A stretch of DNA of 64,000 nucleotides from assembly GCF_010731715.1 (NCBI RefSeq), contig NZ_AP022587.1:5580001-5644000 (forward strand), given 5' to 3'. The notes below the pieces were generated by a model. It searched no databases and was not told the DNA's origin. It saw only the letters and a list, made by a program, of their open reading frames with translations. Shown here one piece after another: positions 45,886 through 56,897 of this stretch. Numbering within the stretch: position 1 is the stretch's first letter; the number at the start of each line of letters is the position of its first letter. The translations under genes and the position numbers were made by a program. This stretch comes from Mycobacterium stomatepiae. GTDB lineage: Bacteria; Actinomycetota; Actinomycetes; Mycobacteriales; Mycobacteriaceae.

Positions 45886-48800
45886 GTGACGATCCACGAG
45901 CACGACCGGGTGTCCGCTGACCGCGAAGAAAATGGACCGCACAGCTCCCATGCTCTGGTCGACCGGCTGACGGCGGGCGAGCCATACGCCGTCGCATTCG
46001 GCGGTCAGGGCAGCGCCTGGTTGGAAACCCTGGAAGAACTGGTGTCCTCGGCGGGCATCGAGACCGACATCGCCACACTGGTCGGCGAGGCGGAACTGCT
46101 GCTCGAGCCGGTGGCCAAAGAGCTGGTCGTGGTGCGTCCGATCGGCTTCGAGCCGCTGCAGTGGGTGCGCGCGCTGGCGGCCGAGGACCCGACCCCCGCA
46201 GACAAGCACCTGACGTCGGCCGCGGTGTCGATGCCCGGCGTGCTGCTCACCCAGATCGCGGCCGGGCGTGCCCTGGCGCGACAGGGCATGGACTGGACCG
46301 CGACCCCGCCGGTCGCCGTCGCCGGCCACTCTCAGGGCGTGCTCGCCGTCGAGGCGTTCAAGGCCGAGGGTGCGCGCGACGTCGAGCTGCTGGCCCTGGC
46401 CCAGCTGATCGGCGCGGCCGGGACGCTGGTCGCCCGTCGGCGCGGCATCTCCGTGCTCGGCGACCGCCCGCCGATGGTCTCGGTCACCAACGCCGACCCC
46501 GAGCGCATCCGCCAGCTGCTGGACGAGTTCGCCCAGGACGTGCGCACCGTGCTGCCGCCGGTCTTGTCGATCCGCAATGGCCGGCGTTCGGTCGTGATCA
46601 CCGGCACGCCGGAGCAGCTGTCCCGCTTCGAGCTGTACTGCCAGCAGATCTCCGAGAAAGAAGAAGCCGAGCGCAAGAACAAGTTGCGCGGCGGCGACGT
46701 CTTCGCGCCGGTCTTCGACCCGGTTCAGGTCGAGGCGGGCTTCCACACGCCGCGGCTGGCCGACGGTATCGACATCGTCGGCGGCTGGGCGGAGAAGGTC
46801 GGCCTCGACGTCGAGCTGGCCCGGCGACTGACCGACGCCATCCTGGTCAGCGGCGTCGACTGGGTCGACGAGATCACCGGGGTGCACGACGCCGGCGCGC
46901 GCTGGATTCTCGACCTGGGTCCCGGCGACATCCTGACCCGCCTCACCGCACCGGTGATCCGTGGCCTCGGCGTCGGCATCGTGCCGGCCGCCACCCGCGG
47001 CGGTCAGCGCAACCTCTTCACCGTCGGGGCCACCCCCGAGGTGGCACGGCCCTGGTCGAGCTACGCGCCGACCGTCGTGACCCTGCCCGATGGCCGCGTC
47101 AAGCTCTCGACGAAGTTCACCCGGCTGACCGGGCGTTCGCCGATCCTGCTCGCGGGCATGACCCCGACCACGGTTGACGCCAAGATCGTCGCCGCCGCGG
47201 CCAACGCCGGACACTGGGCCGAGCTGGCCGGTGGCGGACAGGTCACCGAAGAGATCTTCAGTGCCCGCATCGAGGAGCTGTCCGGGCTGCTCGAAGAGGG
47301 CCGCACCTACCAGTTCAACACCCTGTTCCTCGACCCCTACCTTTGGAAGCTTCAGGTCGGCGGCAAGCGCCTCGTGCAGAAGGCCCGCCAAGCCGGTGCG
47401 GCGATCGACGGCTTGGTGATCAGCGCCGGGATCCCGGACCTCGAGGAAGCCGTCGAACTGATCGACGAGCTCAACGAGGTCGGCATCAGCCACGTCGTGT
47501 TCAAGCCCGGCACCATCGAGCAGATCCGCTCGGTCATCCGCATCGCCACCGAGGCGCCCACCAAATCGGTGATCGTGCACATCGAGGGTGGGCGCGCCGG
47601 CGGTCACCACTCGTGGGAGGACCTCGACGATCTGCTGCTGGCGACCTACTCGGAGCTGCGCTCACGCTCCAACATCACCGTCTGTGTCGGTGGCGGCATC
47701 GGCACGCCCGAGCGGGCGGCCGAATACCTGTCCGGACGGTGGTCGCAGTCCTACGGCTTCCCGTCGATGCCGATCGACGGCATCCTGGTCGGCACCGCGG
47801 CGATGGCGACGCTGGAGGCGACCACGTCGCCGTCGGTCAAGCAGATGCTGGTCGAGACCACCGGCACCGACCAGTGGATCGGCGCCGGAAAAGCCCAGGG
47901 CGGCATGGCTTCCAGCCGCAGCCAGCTCGGTGCCGACATCCACGAGATCGACAACGCCGCGTCGCGTTGCGGCCGCCTGCTCGACGAGGTCGCCGGTGAC
48001 GCCGACGCCGTTGCCGAGCGCCGCGACGAGATCATCGCCGCGATGGCCGGCACCGCCAAGCCCTACTTCGGCGATGTCGCCGAGATGACCTACCTGCAAT
48101 GGCTGCAGCGCTACGTCGAGCTCGCGATCGGTGAGGGCAACTCGACGGCGGACACCGCCTCGCCCGGCAGCCCGTGGCTGGCAGACACCTGGCGCGACCG
48201 CTTCCAGCAGATGCTGCAGCGCGCCGAGGCCCGGCTGCACCAGCAGGACCACGGCCCGATCGAGACGCTCTTCAATGACGACGCGCTGCTGGAGAACCCG
48301 CAGGCCGCCATCGCCGCGCTGGTTGACGGCTACCCCGACGCGGAATCCGTTGTGCTGCATCCCGCCGACGTGCCCTTCTTCAACACGCTGTGCAAGACAC
48401 TGGGTAAGCCGGTCAACTTCGTCCCCGTCATCGACAAGGACGTGCGGCGCTGGTGGCGCAGTGACTCGCTGTGGCAGGCGCACGACGCTCGCTACGACGC
48501 CGACCAGGTCTGCATCATCCCCGGCACCGCCGCGGTCGCCGGCATCACCCGGGTCGACGAGCCCGTCGGTGAACTGCTCGACCGCTTCGAGCGGGCCGCC
48601 ATCGACGACGTGCTGCGCGCCGGTGGCGAGGCGACAGCCGTCCGGTCGCGCCGGGTGGGCCGCCCGGATGTGAGCGGGCCACTGGCCGTCGTGCTCGACG
48701 CCCCCGATGTGCTGTGGGCCGGGCGCACCGCCACTAACCCGGTGCATCGCATCGCCGATCCGGCCGACTGGCTGGTTCACGAGGGTCAGCGTGCCACGCA

Positions 48801-51800
48801 CTCGTCGACTGGAGCTCGCCTGCAGGTCAAGTCTGACGGTGGGGCCGGCAACGAGCAGGTCGTGCTGAGTATCCCGATCTCCGGGGTATGGATCGACATC
48901 CCATTCACGTTGAACGCCAACACAATTGACGGTGGTGCGCCGATCATCTCCACCGACGACGCTACCGCCGCGATGCGCGCGGTGCTGGCGATCGCCGCCG
49001 GCGTCGACGGGCCGGAGTTTCTCCCGCAGGTGACCGACGGGACGGCCACCGTGACGGTGGACTGGGACCCGGAGCGGGTCGCCGACCACACCGGCGTCAC
49101 GGCCACCTTCGGCGAGCGCCTGGCGCCCAGCCTCACCACGGTGCCCGACGCGTTGGTCGGCCTGTGCTGGCCGGCGGTCTTCGCCACGATCGGTGCCGCG
49201 GTCACCGAGGACGGTGACCCGGTCGTCGAGGGCCTGTTGAGCCTGGTGCACCTGGACCACGCCGCCCACGTCGTCGGCAAGCTGCCCGAGCAACCGGCCC
49301 AATTGGCGGTTGCCGCAACGGCTTCCGCCGCGCTCGACACCGACATGGGCCGGGTCGTTCCGATCTCGGTGACGGTGACAGGTCCCGACGGTAAGGCGAT
49401 CGCGACCCTCGAGGAACGGTTTGCGATCCTTGGGCGTACCGGTTCCGCCGAACTCACCGACCCGTCCCGGGCCGGTGGCGCGGTGTCGAAGAACACGACC
49501 GACACCCCGCGCCGGCGCCGCCGCGACGTCGCGATGACCGCGCCGGTCGACATGCGGCCGTTCGCCGTGGTGTCCGGTGACCACAACCCGATCCACACCG
49601 ACCGGGCGGCCGCGCTGCTGGCCGGGCTGGGATCGCCCATCGTGCACGGCATGTGGCTGTCGGCCGCCGCCCAGCACACGGTGACCGCCACCGACGGACA
49701 GGCCCGCCCGCCGGCCCGCCTGATCGGCTGGACCGCCCGATTCCTGGGCATGGTGCTCCCGGGTGACGAGGTCGACTTCCGGGTCGACCGCGTCGGAATC
49801 GACCAGGGCGCAGAGGTTTTGGAGGTCACCGCCAAGGTCGGCACCGACCTGGTGATGTCGGCGACCGCGCGACTGGCCGCACCCAAGACCGTCTATGCGT
49901 TCCCCGGCCAGGGCATCCAGCACAAGGGCATGGGCATGGAGGTCCGCGCCCGGTCCAAGGCCGCCCGCAAGATCTGGGACGACGCGGACAAGTTCACCCG
50001 CGACACCCTGGGCTTCTCGGTGCTGCACGTGGTGCGCGACAACCCGACCAGCCTGATCGCCAGCGGTGTGCACTACCACCACCCCGACGGCGTGCTGTAC
50101 CTGACGCAGTTCACTCAGGTCGCGATGGCCACCGTGGCCGCCGCGCAGGTCGCCGAGATGCGCGAGCAGGGTGCGTTCGTCGAGGGCGCCATCGCCTGCG
50201 GTCACTCGGTCGGTGAATACACCGCACTGGCCTGTGTGCTCGGCGTCTACGAGCTGGAAGCGCTGCTGGAGACCGTGTTCCACCGCGGCTCGAACATGCA
50301 CGACATCGTGCCGCGTGACGCGATGGGCCGCTCCAACTACCGGTTGGCCGCGATCCGCCCCTCGCAGATCGACCTGCCCGACGACGAGGTGACCGACTTC
50401 GTCGCCGAAATCGCCGAGCGCACCGGGGAATTCCTGGAGATCGTGAACTTCAACCTGCGCGGCTCGCAATACGCGATCGCCGGCACCGTGCGCGGTCTCG
50501 AAGCCCTCGAGGAAGAAGTGGAGAAACGCCGCCAGGTCAGCGGCGGCAAGCGCTCGTTCATCCTGGTGCCGGGCATCGACGTGCCCTTCCACTCGAGGGT
50601 GTTGCGGGTCGGCGTTGCCGACTTCCGCCGCTCGCTGGAGCGGGTCATGCCGCGCGACCAGGATCCCGAGCTGGTCATCGGGCGCTACATCCCCAACCTG
50701 GTGCCGCGGCCGTTCACGCTGGATCGCGACTTCATCCAGGAGATCCGCGATCTGGTGCCGGCCGAACCGCTCGACCCGATCCTGGCCGACTACGACACCT
50801 GGCTTGCCGAGCGGCCGCGTGAGATGGCCCGCACGGTCTTCATCGAGCTGTTGGCCTGGCAGTTCGCCAGCCCGGTGCGCTGGATCGAAACCCAAGACCT
50901 GCTCTTCATCGAGGAGGCCGCCGGTGGTCTGGGCGTGGAGCGGTTCGTCGAGATCGGTGTGAAGTCCGCGCCGACCGTAGCCGGATTGGCCACCAACACT
51001 CTCAAGCTGCCCGAATATGCCCACAGCACAGTCGAAGTGCTCAACGCCGAGCGTGACGCGGCGGTGTTGTTCGCCAACGACACCGACCCCGAGCCGGAGG
51101 CCGAGGACGTCGCGGAGCCGGCCACCGAGGCGGGCGCACCGGCAGAAGCCGCGCCGGCCGCCGCCGCTCCGGCTCCCGCCGCAGCTCCGTCTGGTGCTCC
51201 ACGTCCCGATGACATCGGATTCGACGCGGCCGATGCGACTTTGGCGCTGATCGCGCTGTCGGCGAAGATGCGCATCGACCAGATCGAGCAGCTGGACTCC
51301 ATCGAGTCCATCACCGACGGCGCATCGTCGCGGCGTAACCAGCTGCTGGTCGACCTGGGTTCGGAGCTGAACCTGGGTGCCATCGACGGCGCCGCCGAAG
51401 CCGACCTGGCCGGGCTACGCGCGCAGGTGACCAAGCTCGCACGCACCTACAAGCCCTACGGCCCAGTGCTTTCCGACGCGATCAACGACCAGCTGCGCAC
51501 GGTCCTCGGGCCGTCCGGCAAGCGGCCGGCCGCCATCATCGAGCGGGTCACCAAGACCTGGGAGCTCGGCGAGGGCTGGGCCAAGCACGTCGTCGTCGAG
51601 GTCGCGCTGGGAACCCGCGAGGGCACCAGCGTGCGCGGCGGTGCCATGGGGCACCTGCACGAAGGTGCGCTGGCCGACGCCGCTGCCGTCGACAAGGCCA
51701 TCGACGCCGCCGTTGCCTCAGTCGCTGCGCGCCACGGTGTTTCGGTGGCGCTGCCCTCGGCCGGCGGTGGCGGCGGGGCGACGATCGACGCCGCCGCACT

Positions 51801-54800
51801 CAGCGAGTTCACCGACCAGATCACCGGCCGGGACGGCGTACTCGCTTCGGCGGCCCGCCTGGTGCTCGGCCAGCTGGGGCTGGACGACACGGTCAGCGCC
51901 GCGCCGGTGGCCACCGATGCCGAGCTGATCGACTTGGTCACCGCCGAATTAGGTTCGGAATGGCCACGTTTGGTGGCACCGGCATTCGACGCCAAGAAGG
52001 CCGTCGTCTTCGACGACCGCTGGGCCAGCGCCCGCGAGGATCTGGTCAAGCTGTGGCTGACCGACGAGGGTGACATCGACGCGGACTGGGTGCGGTTGTC
52101 CGAGCGCTTCGAGGGTGCCGGCCACGTCGTCGCTACCCAGGCCACGTGGTGGCAGGGCAAGGCGCTGGCGGCCGGTCGTCAGATCCACGCCTCCCTGTTC
52201 GGCCGCATTGCCGCGGGCGCGGAGAACCCGGACCCCGGCCCCTACCACAGTGAGGTCGCGGTGGTCACCGGAGCGTCGAAGGGTTCGATCGCCGCGTCGG
52301 TCGTGGCACGTCTGCTCGACGGCGGTGCCACCGTCATCGCGACGACGTCCAAGCTCGACGAGGAGCGGCTGGCGTTCTACCGCACGCTGTACCGCGACCA
52401 CGCCAGGTTCGGCGGGGCGCTGTGGGTGGTCGCGGCCAACATGGCCTCGTACTCCGATATCGACGCCCTGGTGGAATGGGTCGGCACCGAGCAGAACGAA
52501 AGCCTTGGGCCGCAATCGATTCACATCAAGGACGCCCAGACGCCGACGCTGCTGTTCCCGTTCGCCGCACCGCGGGTGGCCGGCGACCTGTCGGAGGCCG
52601 GTTCGCGCTCCGAGATGGAGATGAAGGTTCTGCTGTGGGCCGTACAGCGGCTGATCGGCGGCCTCTCGAAGATCGGCGCCGAGCGTGACATCGCGTCGCG
52701 GTTGCACGTGGTGCTGCCGGGCTCGCCCAACCGCGGAATGTTCGGCGGCGACGGCGCTTACGGTGAGGCCAAGGCCGCGCTGGACGCGCTGGTGAGTCGC
52801 TGGCATGCCGAATCCTCGTGGGCCGCGCGAGTCAGCTTGGCGCACGCGCTGATTGGTTGGACGCGTGGCACCGGACTGATGGGTCACAACGACGCGATCG
52901 TCACTGCCGTCGAGGAGGCCGGTGTCACCACCTACTCCACCGACGAGATGGCCGGGATGCTGCTGGCTCTGTGCGACGTGGAGTCGAAGGTGGCCGCGGC
53001 CGGCAAGCCGATCGAGGTCGACCTGACCGGCGGCCTCGGCGAGGTTGAGCTCGACATGGCCGAGCTGGCCGCCAACGCACGCGAGCAGGCAACTGCCACA
53101 AGCGAAGAGGCTGACGACGAGGCGGCCGAGGGCACCCTTGCGGCGTTGCCGTCCCCGCCGCGCGGATTCACCCCGGCGCCGGCACCGGAATGGGCCGATC
53201 TCGACCTCGACCCCGCCGATCTCGTGGTGATCGTCGGCGGCGCCGAACTCGGCCCGTACGGCTCGTCGCGCACCCGGTTCGAGATGGAGGTCGACAACCA
53301 GTTGTCGGCAGCCGGTGTGCTCGAGCTGGCCTGGACCACCGGCCTGATCCGCTGGGAGGACGACCCGCAACCGGGTTGGTACGACTCACAATCCGGTGAT
53401 CTGATCGACGAGGCCGAACTGGTCGAGCGCTACCACGACACCGTCGTCGAGCGCTGCGGCATCCGCGAGTTCGTCGACGACGGGTCGATCGACCCCGACC
53501 ACGCGTCGCCCTTGCTGGTCTCGGTGTTCCTGGAGAAGGACTTCGCGTTCGTCGTCTCCTCGGAGGCCGACGCCCGCGCCTTCGCCGAGTTCGACTCCGA
53601 GCACACGGTCATCCGGCCCGTGCCCGACTCCAGTGACTGGCAGGTTATCCGCAAGGCGGGCACCGAGATTCGGGTGCCGCGCAAGAACAAGTTGTCACGT
53701 GTTGTCGGCGGCCAGGTCCCGACCGGGTTCGACCCGACGGTGTGGGGCATCAGCCAGGACATGCTCAGTTCCATTGACCGCCTTGCGGTGTGGAACATCG
53801 TCGCCACCGTCGACGCGTTCCTGAGCGCCGGGTTCAGCCCGGCCGAGGTAATGCGTTACGTGCATCCGAGCCTGGTGGCCAACACCATGGGCACCGGCAT
53901 GGGCGGCGGTACCTCAATGCAGACGATGTACCACGGAAACCTGTTGGGCCGTAACAAGCCGAACGACATCTTCCAAGAAGTGCTGCCGAATATCGTTGCC
54001 GCACACGTGGTTCAGTCCTACATTGGCAGCTACGGGTCGATGATCCACCCGGTTGCCGCCTGCGCGACGGCCGCGGTGTCGGTCGAGGAGGGCATGGACA
54101 AGATCCGGCTCGGCAAGGCCGAGCTGGTGGTGGCCGGCGGTATCGACGACCTGACGCTGGAAGGCATCATCGGCTTCGGTGACATGTCGGCCACCGCCGA
54201 CACCGACATGATGCGCGGCCGCGGCATTGCCGACTCGAAGTTCTCCCGGGCCAACGATCGGCGGCGGTTGGGCTTCGTCGAGGCGCAAGGTGGCGGCACC
54301 ATCCTGCTGGCGCGCGGTGACCTGGCGCTCAAGATGGGGCTTCCGGTGCTCGCGGTGGTTGGTTTCGCGCAGTCCTACGCCGACGGTGTGCACACCTCGA
54401 TCCCGGCACCGGGACTCGGCGCCCTGGGCGCGGGCCGGGGCGGCAAGGACTCGCCGCTGGCACGCGAGCTCGCGAAGCTCGGCGTGGGACCCGACGACAT
54501 CGCGGTGATCTCCAAGCACGACACCTCGACGCTGGCCAACGACCCCAACGAGACCGAGCTGCACGAGCGCCTCGCCGACTCGATGGGTCGGTCTGAGGGT
54601 GCTCCGCTGTTCATCGTGTCGCAGAAGAGCCTCACCGGGCACGCCAAGGGCGGCGCGGCGGTCTTCCAGATGATGGGGCTGTGCCAGATGTTGCGCGACG
54701 GGGTGATCCCCCCCAACCGCAGCCTGGATTGCGTCGACGACGAACTGTCCGGCTCGGCTCACTTCGTCTGGGTGCGGGACACCTTGCGGCTCGGCGGGAA

Positions 54801-55122
54801 GTTCCCGCTCAAGGCCGGGATGCTGACCAGCCTCGGGTTCGGTCACGTGTCGGGTCTGGTCGCGCTGGTGCACCCGCAGGCGTTCATCGCAACGCTGGAC
54901 CCGGAGCAGCGGGAGGACTACCAGCGCCGCGCGGACGCCCGCCTGCTGGCCGGCCAGCGCCGGCTGGTGTCGGCCATCGCCGGTGGCGAGCCGATGTACC
55001 AGCGGCCGCCGGACCGTCGCTTCGACCACAGTGCGCCGGAGAAGCGTCAGGAGGCTTCGATGCTGCTGAACCCGGTCGCGCGACTGGGTGAGGACGACGC
55101 CTACGAGGTGTCTGCCGGATGA
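45886..55122 (+). CDS. fas: Type I fatty acid synthase
   Basis: A 3,078-residue multifunctional FAS-I, very similar to M. tuberculosis FAS (3,069 residues). It begins at GTG 45886 (MTIHEHDRVSADR), 5 bases after an AAGG. Domains in order: acetyltransferase with GHSQG (Ser149), enoyl reductase (about 400-900, e.g. GGRAGGHHSWEDLDD), dehydratase with the hotdog motif SGDHNPIHTD (about 1229-1238), malonyl/palmitoyl transferase with GHSVGEY (Ser1441), an Ala/Pro-rich linker (about 1735-1775), ACP with DLGSEL (phosphopantetheinylated Ser1826), ketoreductase (TGASKGS about 2127) and ketosynthase with Cys2726 (ACATAAV), KHDTSTLAND and SLTGHAKGG. It makes C16-C26 acyl-CoAs that feed mycolate synthesis. 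All active sites are intact. Confidence 0.99.
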   Translation: MTIHEHDRVSADREENGPHSSHALVDRLTAGEPYAVAFGGQGSAWLETLEELVSSAGIETDIATLVGEAELLLEPVAKELVVVRPIGFEPLQWVRALAAEDPTPADKHLTSAAVSMPGVLLTQIAAGRALARQGMDWTATPPVAVAGHSQGVLAVEAFKAEGARDVELLALAQLIGAAGTLVARRRGISVLGDRPPMVSVTNADPERIRQLLDEFAQDVRTVLPPVLSIRNGRRSVVITGTPEQLSRFELYCQQISEKEEAERKNKLRGGDVFAPVFDPVQVEAGFHTPRLADGIDIVGGWAEKVGLDVELARRLTDAILVSGVDWVDEITGVHDAGARWILDLGPGDILTRLTAPVIRGLGVGIVPAATRGGQRNLFTVGATPEVARPWSSYAPTVVTLPDGRVKLSTKFTRLTGRSPILLAGMTPTTVDAKIVAAAANAGHWAELAGGGQVTEEIFSARIEELSGLLEEGRTYQFNTLFLDPYLWKLQVGGKRLVQKARQAGAAIDGLVISAGIPDLEEAVELIDELNEVGISHVVFKPGTIEQIRSVIRIATEAPTKSVIVHIEGGRAGGHHSWEDLDDLLLATYSELRSRSNITVCVGGGIGTPERAAEYLSGRWSQSYGFPSMPIDGILVGTAAMATLEATTSPSVKQMLVETTGTDQWIGAGKAQGGMASSRSQLGADIHEIDNAASRCGRLLDEVAGDADAVAERRDEIIAAMAGTAKPYFGDVAEMTYLQWLQRYVELAIGEGNSTADTASPGSPWLADTWRDRFQQMLQRAEARLHQQDHGPIETLFNDDALLENPQAAIAALVDGYPDAESVVLHPADVPFFNTLCKTLGKPVNFVPVIDKDVRRWWRSDSLWQAHDARYDADQVCIIPGTAAVAGITRVDEPVGELLDRFERAAIDDVLRAGGEATAVRSRRVGRPDVSGPLAVVLDAPDVLWAGRTATNPVHRIADPADWLVHEGQRATHSSTGARLQVKSDGGAGNEQVVLSIPISGVWIDIPFTLNANTIDGGAPIISTDDATAAMRAVLAIAAGVDGPEFLPQVTDGTATVTVDWDPERVADHTGVTATFGERLAPSLTTVPDALVGLCWPAVFATIGAAVTEDGDPVVEGLLSLVHLDHAAHVVGKLPEQPAQLAVAATASAALDTDMGRVVPISVTVTGPDGKAIATLEERFAILGRTGSAELTDPSRAGGAVSKNTTDTPRRRRRDVAMTAPVDMRPFAVVSGDHNPIHTDRAAALLAGLGSPIVHGMWLSAAAQHTVTATDGQARPPARLIGWTARFLGMVLPGDEVDFRVDRVGIDQGAEVLEVTAKVGTDLVMSATARLAAPKTVYAFPGQGIQHKGMGMEVRARSKAARKIWDDADKFTRDTLGFSVLHVVRDNPTSLIASGVHYHHPDGVLYLTQFTQVAMATVAAAQVAEMREQGAFVEGAIACGHSVGEYTALACVLGVYELEALLETVFHRGSNMHDIVPRDAMGRSNYRLAAIRPSQIDLPDDEVTDFVAEIAERTGEFLEIVNFNLRGSQYAIAGTVRGLEALEEEVEKRRQVSGGKRSFILVPGIDVPFHSRVLRVGVADFRRSLERVMPRDQDPELVIGRYIPNLVPRPFTLDRDFIQEIRDLVPAEPLDPILADYDTWLAERPREMARTVFIELLAWQFASPVRWIETQDLLFIEEAAGGLGVERFVEIGVKSAPTVAGLATNTLKLPEYAHSTVEVLNAERDAAVLFANDTDPEPEAEDVAEPATEAGAPAEAAPAAAAPAPAAAPSGAPRPDDIGFDAADATLALIALSAKMRIDQIEQLDSIESITDGASSRRNQLLVDLGSELNLGAIDGAAEADLAGLRAQVTKLARTYKPYGPVLSDAINDQLRTVLGPSGKRPAAIIERVTKTWELGEGWAKHVVVEVALGTREGTSVRGGAMGHLHEGALADAAAVDKAIDAAVASVAARHGVSVALPSAGGGGGATIDAAALSEFTDQITGRDGVLASAARLVLGQLGLDDTVSAAPVATDAELIDLVTAELGSEWPRLVAPAFDAKKAVVFDDRWASAREDLVKLWLTDEGDIDADWVRLSERFEGAGHVVATQATWWQGKALAAGRQIHASLFGRIAAGAENPDPGPYHSEVAVVTGASKGSIAASVVARLLDGGATVIATTSKLDEERLAFYRTLYRDHARFGGALWVVAANMASYSDIDALVEWVGTEQNESLGPQSIHIKDAQTPTLLFPFAAPRVAGDLSEAGSRSEMEMKVLLWAVQRLIGGLSKIGAERDIASRLHVVLPGSPNRGMFGGDGAYGEAKAALDALVSRWHAESSWAARVSLAHALIGWTRGTGLMGHNDAIVTAVEEAGVTTYSTDEMAGMLLALCDVESKVAAAGKPIEVDLTGGLGEVELDMAELAANAREQATATSEEADDEAAEGTLAALPSPPRGFTPAPAPEWADLDLDPADLVVIVGGAELGPYGSSRTRFEMEVDNQLSAAGVLELAWTTGLIRWEDDPQPGWYDSQSGDLIDEAELVERYHDTVVERCGIREFVDDGSIDPDHASPLLVSVFLEKDFAFVVSSEADARAFAEFDSEHTVIRPVPDSSDWQVIRKAGTEIRVPRKNKLSRVVGGQVPTGFDPTVWGISQDMLSSIDRLAVWNIVATVDAFLSAGFSPAEVMRYVHPSLVANTMGTGMGGGTSMQTMYHGNLLGRNKPNDIFQEVLPNIVAAHVVQSYIGSYGSMIHPVAACATAAVSVEEGMDKIRLGKAELVVAGGIDDLTLEGIIGFGDMSATADTDMMRGRGIADSKFSRANDRRRLGFVEAQGGGTILLARGDLALKMGLPVLAVVGFAQSYADGVHTSIPAPGLGALGAGRGGKDSPLARELAKLGVGPDDIAVISKHDTSTLANDPNETELHERLADSMGRSEGAPLFIVSQKSLTGHAKGGAAVFQMMGLCQMLRDGVIPPNRSLDCVDDELSGSAHFVWVRDTLRLGGKFPLKAGMLTSLGFGHVSGLVALVHPQAFIATLDPEQREDYQRRADARLLAGQRRLVSAIAGGEPMYQRPPDRRFDHSAPEKRQEASMLLNPVARLGEDDAYEVSAG

Positions 55123-55150
55123 CTTCGGTGATCGGTTAACCTGGCCGGCC

Positions 55151-55543
55151 ATGGGCATTGTCGGTGTGGGGATCGATCTCGTCTCCATTCCGGATTTCGC
55201 CGACCAGGTTGACCAACCGGGAACGGTGTTCTCCGAAACGTTTACGCCGGGTGAGCGTCGCGACGCCTCGGACAAGAGTTCGTCGGCGGCGCGTCACTTG
55301 GCCGCACGATGGGCCGCGAAGGAAGCCGTGATCAAGGCCTGGTCCGGGTCACGGTTCTCGCAGCGGCCGATCCTGCGCGAGGACATTCACCGTGACATCG
55401 AGGTCGTCACGGACATGTGGGGACGGCCGCGGGTGCGGTTGACCGGCGACATCGCCAAGCATCTGGCCGACGTGACGATCCATGTGTCGCTGACGCACGA
55501 AGGGGACACTGCCGCCGCGGTCGCGATCATCGAAACGCCGTGA
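55151..55543 (+). CDS. acpS: Holo-[acyl-carrier-protein] synthase
   Basis: A 130-residue phosphopantetheinyl transferase begun at ATG 55151 (MGIVGVGIDLV), 28 bp after the fas stop. It transfers the 4'-phosphopantetheine arm from CoA to the ACP serine of FAS-I. The magnesium-binding Asp in GIDLVSI and the WAAKEAVIKA motif are intact, and the sequence is near-identical to M. tuberculosis AcpS at the same position. A frame from 55088 is longer but has no family similarity in the extra residues. Confidence 0.97.
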   Translation: MGIVGVGIDLVSIPDFADQVDQPGTVFSETFTPGERRDASDKSSSAARHLAARWAAKEAVIKAWSGSRFSQRPILREDIHRDIEVVTDMWGRPRVRLTGDIAKHLADVTIHVSLTHEGDTAAAVAIIETP

Positions 55544-55565
55544 GGCGCCGACTAGCCTCGAGGGC

Positions 55566-56897
55566 ATGAGCGATCTGGTTGAGCGCGTCCGCGACGTCTT
55601 GCCGTCGGTGCGCCGCGATCTCGAGGACCTGGTACGGATCGAATCGGTGTGGGCCGACCCCGGGCGCCGCGACGAGGTGCATCGCAGCGCGCAGGCGGTA
55701 GCGGATCTGTTGTCTCAGGCAGGTTTTGGCGACGTGCGGATCATCAGCGAGGGCGGCGCCCCGGCCGTCATCGCACACCATCCAGCACCCGCCGGCGCGC
55801 CGACCGTGCTGCTGTACGCCCACCACGACGTGCAACCCGAAGGCGACCGCGAGCAGTGGGCGTCGCCGCCGTTCGAGCCGACCGAGCGCAACGGGCGGCT
55901 CTACGGGCGCGGCAGCGCCGACGACAAGGCGGGTATCGCAACGCATTTAGCCGCGTTCCGGGCGCATGGCGGCCAGCCGCCGGTGGGTGTGACGGTCTTC
56001 GTCGAAGGGGAAGAGGAATCCGGGTCGCCGTCGCTGGGCCGGCTGCTGGCGGCCCACCGCGACGCGCTGGCAGCCGACGTGATCGTCATCGCCGACTCGG
56101 ACAACTGGAGCACCGAAATCCCGGCGCTGACGATCACCCTGCGCGGTCTGGTCGACTGCGTGGTCGAGGTCGCCACCCTCGACCACGGGCTGCACTCCGG
56201 CATTTGGGGCGGCGTGGTGCCCGACGCGCTGAGCGTGCTGGTGCGACTTTTGGCCAGTCTGCACGACGACGACGGGAACGTGGCCGTCGCCGGCCTGCAC
56301 GAAAGCACCGCGGCGGCCGTGGATTACCCGCCCGAGCGGGTGCGCGCCGACTCGGGGCTGCTGGACGGGGTGTCGGAGATTGGCTCGGGTTCGGCTCCGC
56401 AGCGGTTGTGGGCTAAGCCGGCGATCACAGTGATCGGCATCGACACGACGCCGATCGACAAAGCGTCGAACACGCTGATCCCGCGCGCGGCCGCGAAGAT
56501 CAGCATGCGGGTCGCGCCCGGCGGCGACGCCGCCGCACACCTGGACGCGCTCACCGCTCACCTGCACAAGCACGTGCGGTGGGGTGCGCACGTCAGCGTC
56601 ACCCGCGGCGATATCGGGGAGCCCTACGCGATCGATGCCAGCGGCAGCGTCTACGACGCGGCGCGAGCGGCCTTCCGGCAGGCGTGGCGCACCGACGCGA
56701 TCGACATGGGTATGGGCGGATCGATCCCGTTCATCGCCGAATTCGCCGAGGCGTTCCCGCAGGCGAAGATCCTCGTCACCGGCGTGGAAGATCCCGCCAC
56801 CCAGGCGCACAGCATCAACGAGAGCCTGCACCTGGGTGTGCTGGAACGCGCGGCCATCGCCGAGGCGCTGCTGCTGGCCAACCTGGCCGGCGCTTAA
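55566..56897 (+). CDS. M20-family metallopeptidase/deacylase (Rv2522c-like)
   Basis: A 443-residue M20/ArgE/DapE-type hydrolase. Metal-site motifs are YAHHDVQP (about 85-92), GRGSADDKAG (from 115) and VEGEEESGSPS. It starts 22 bp after acpS, and the order fas-acpS-M20 is conserved in M. tuberculosis (Rv2522c). In this family two zinc ions hydrolyse an amide, often a dipeptide or N-acyl-amino acid; the physiological substrate and any link to FAS are unknown. Its stop overlaps tail-to-tail the convergent extradiol dioxygenase gene by 4 bp. Confidence 0.9.
   Translation: MSDLVERVRDVLPSVRRDLEDLVRIESVWADPGRRDEVHRSAQAVADLLSQAGFGDVRIISEGGAPAVIAHHPAPAGAPTVLLYAHHDVQPEGDREQWASPPFEPTERNGRLYGRGSADDKAGIATHLAAFRAHGGQPPVGVTVFVEGEEESGSPSLGRLLAAHRDALAADVIVIADSDNWSTEIPALTITLRGLVDCVVEVATLDHGLHSGIWGGVVPDALSVLVRLLASLHDDDGNVAVAGLHESTAAAVDYPPERVRADSGLLDGVSEIGSGSAPQRLWAKPAITVIGIDTTPIDKASNTLIPRAAAKISMRVAPGGDAAAHLDALTAHLHKHVRWGAHVSVTRGDIGEPYAIDASGSVYDAARAAFRQAWRTDAIDMGMGGSIPFIAEFAEAFPQAKILVTGVEDPATQAHSINESLHLGVLERAAIAEALLLANLAGA

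Noticed and set aside
47662..51024. A 1,120-codon open frame on the minus strand inside fas
   Set aside because: It is the antisense shadow of a strongly conserved gene with high third-position GC; its translation is low-complexity and matches no known family.
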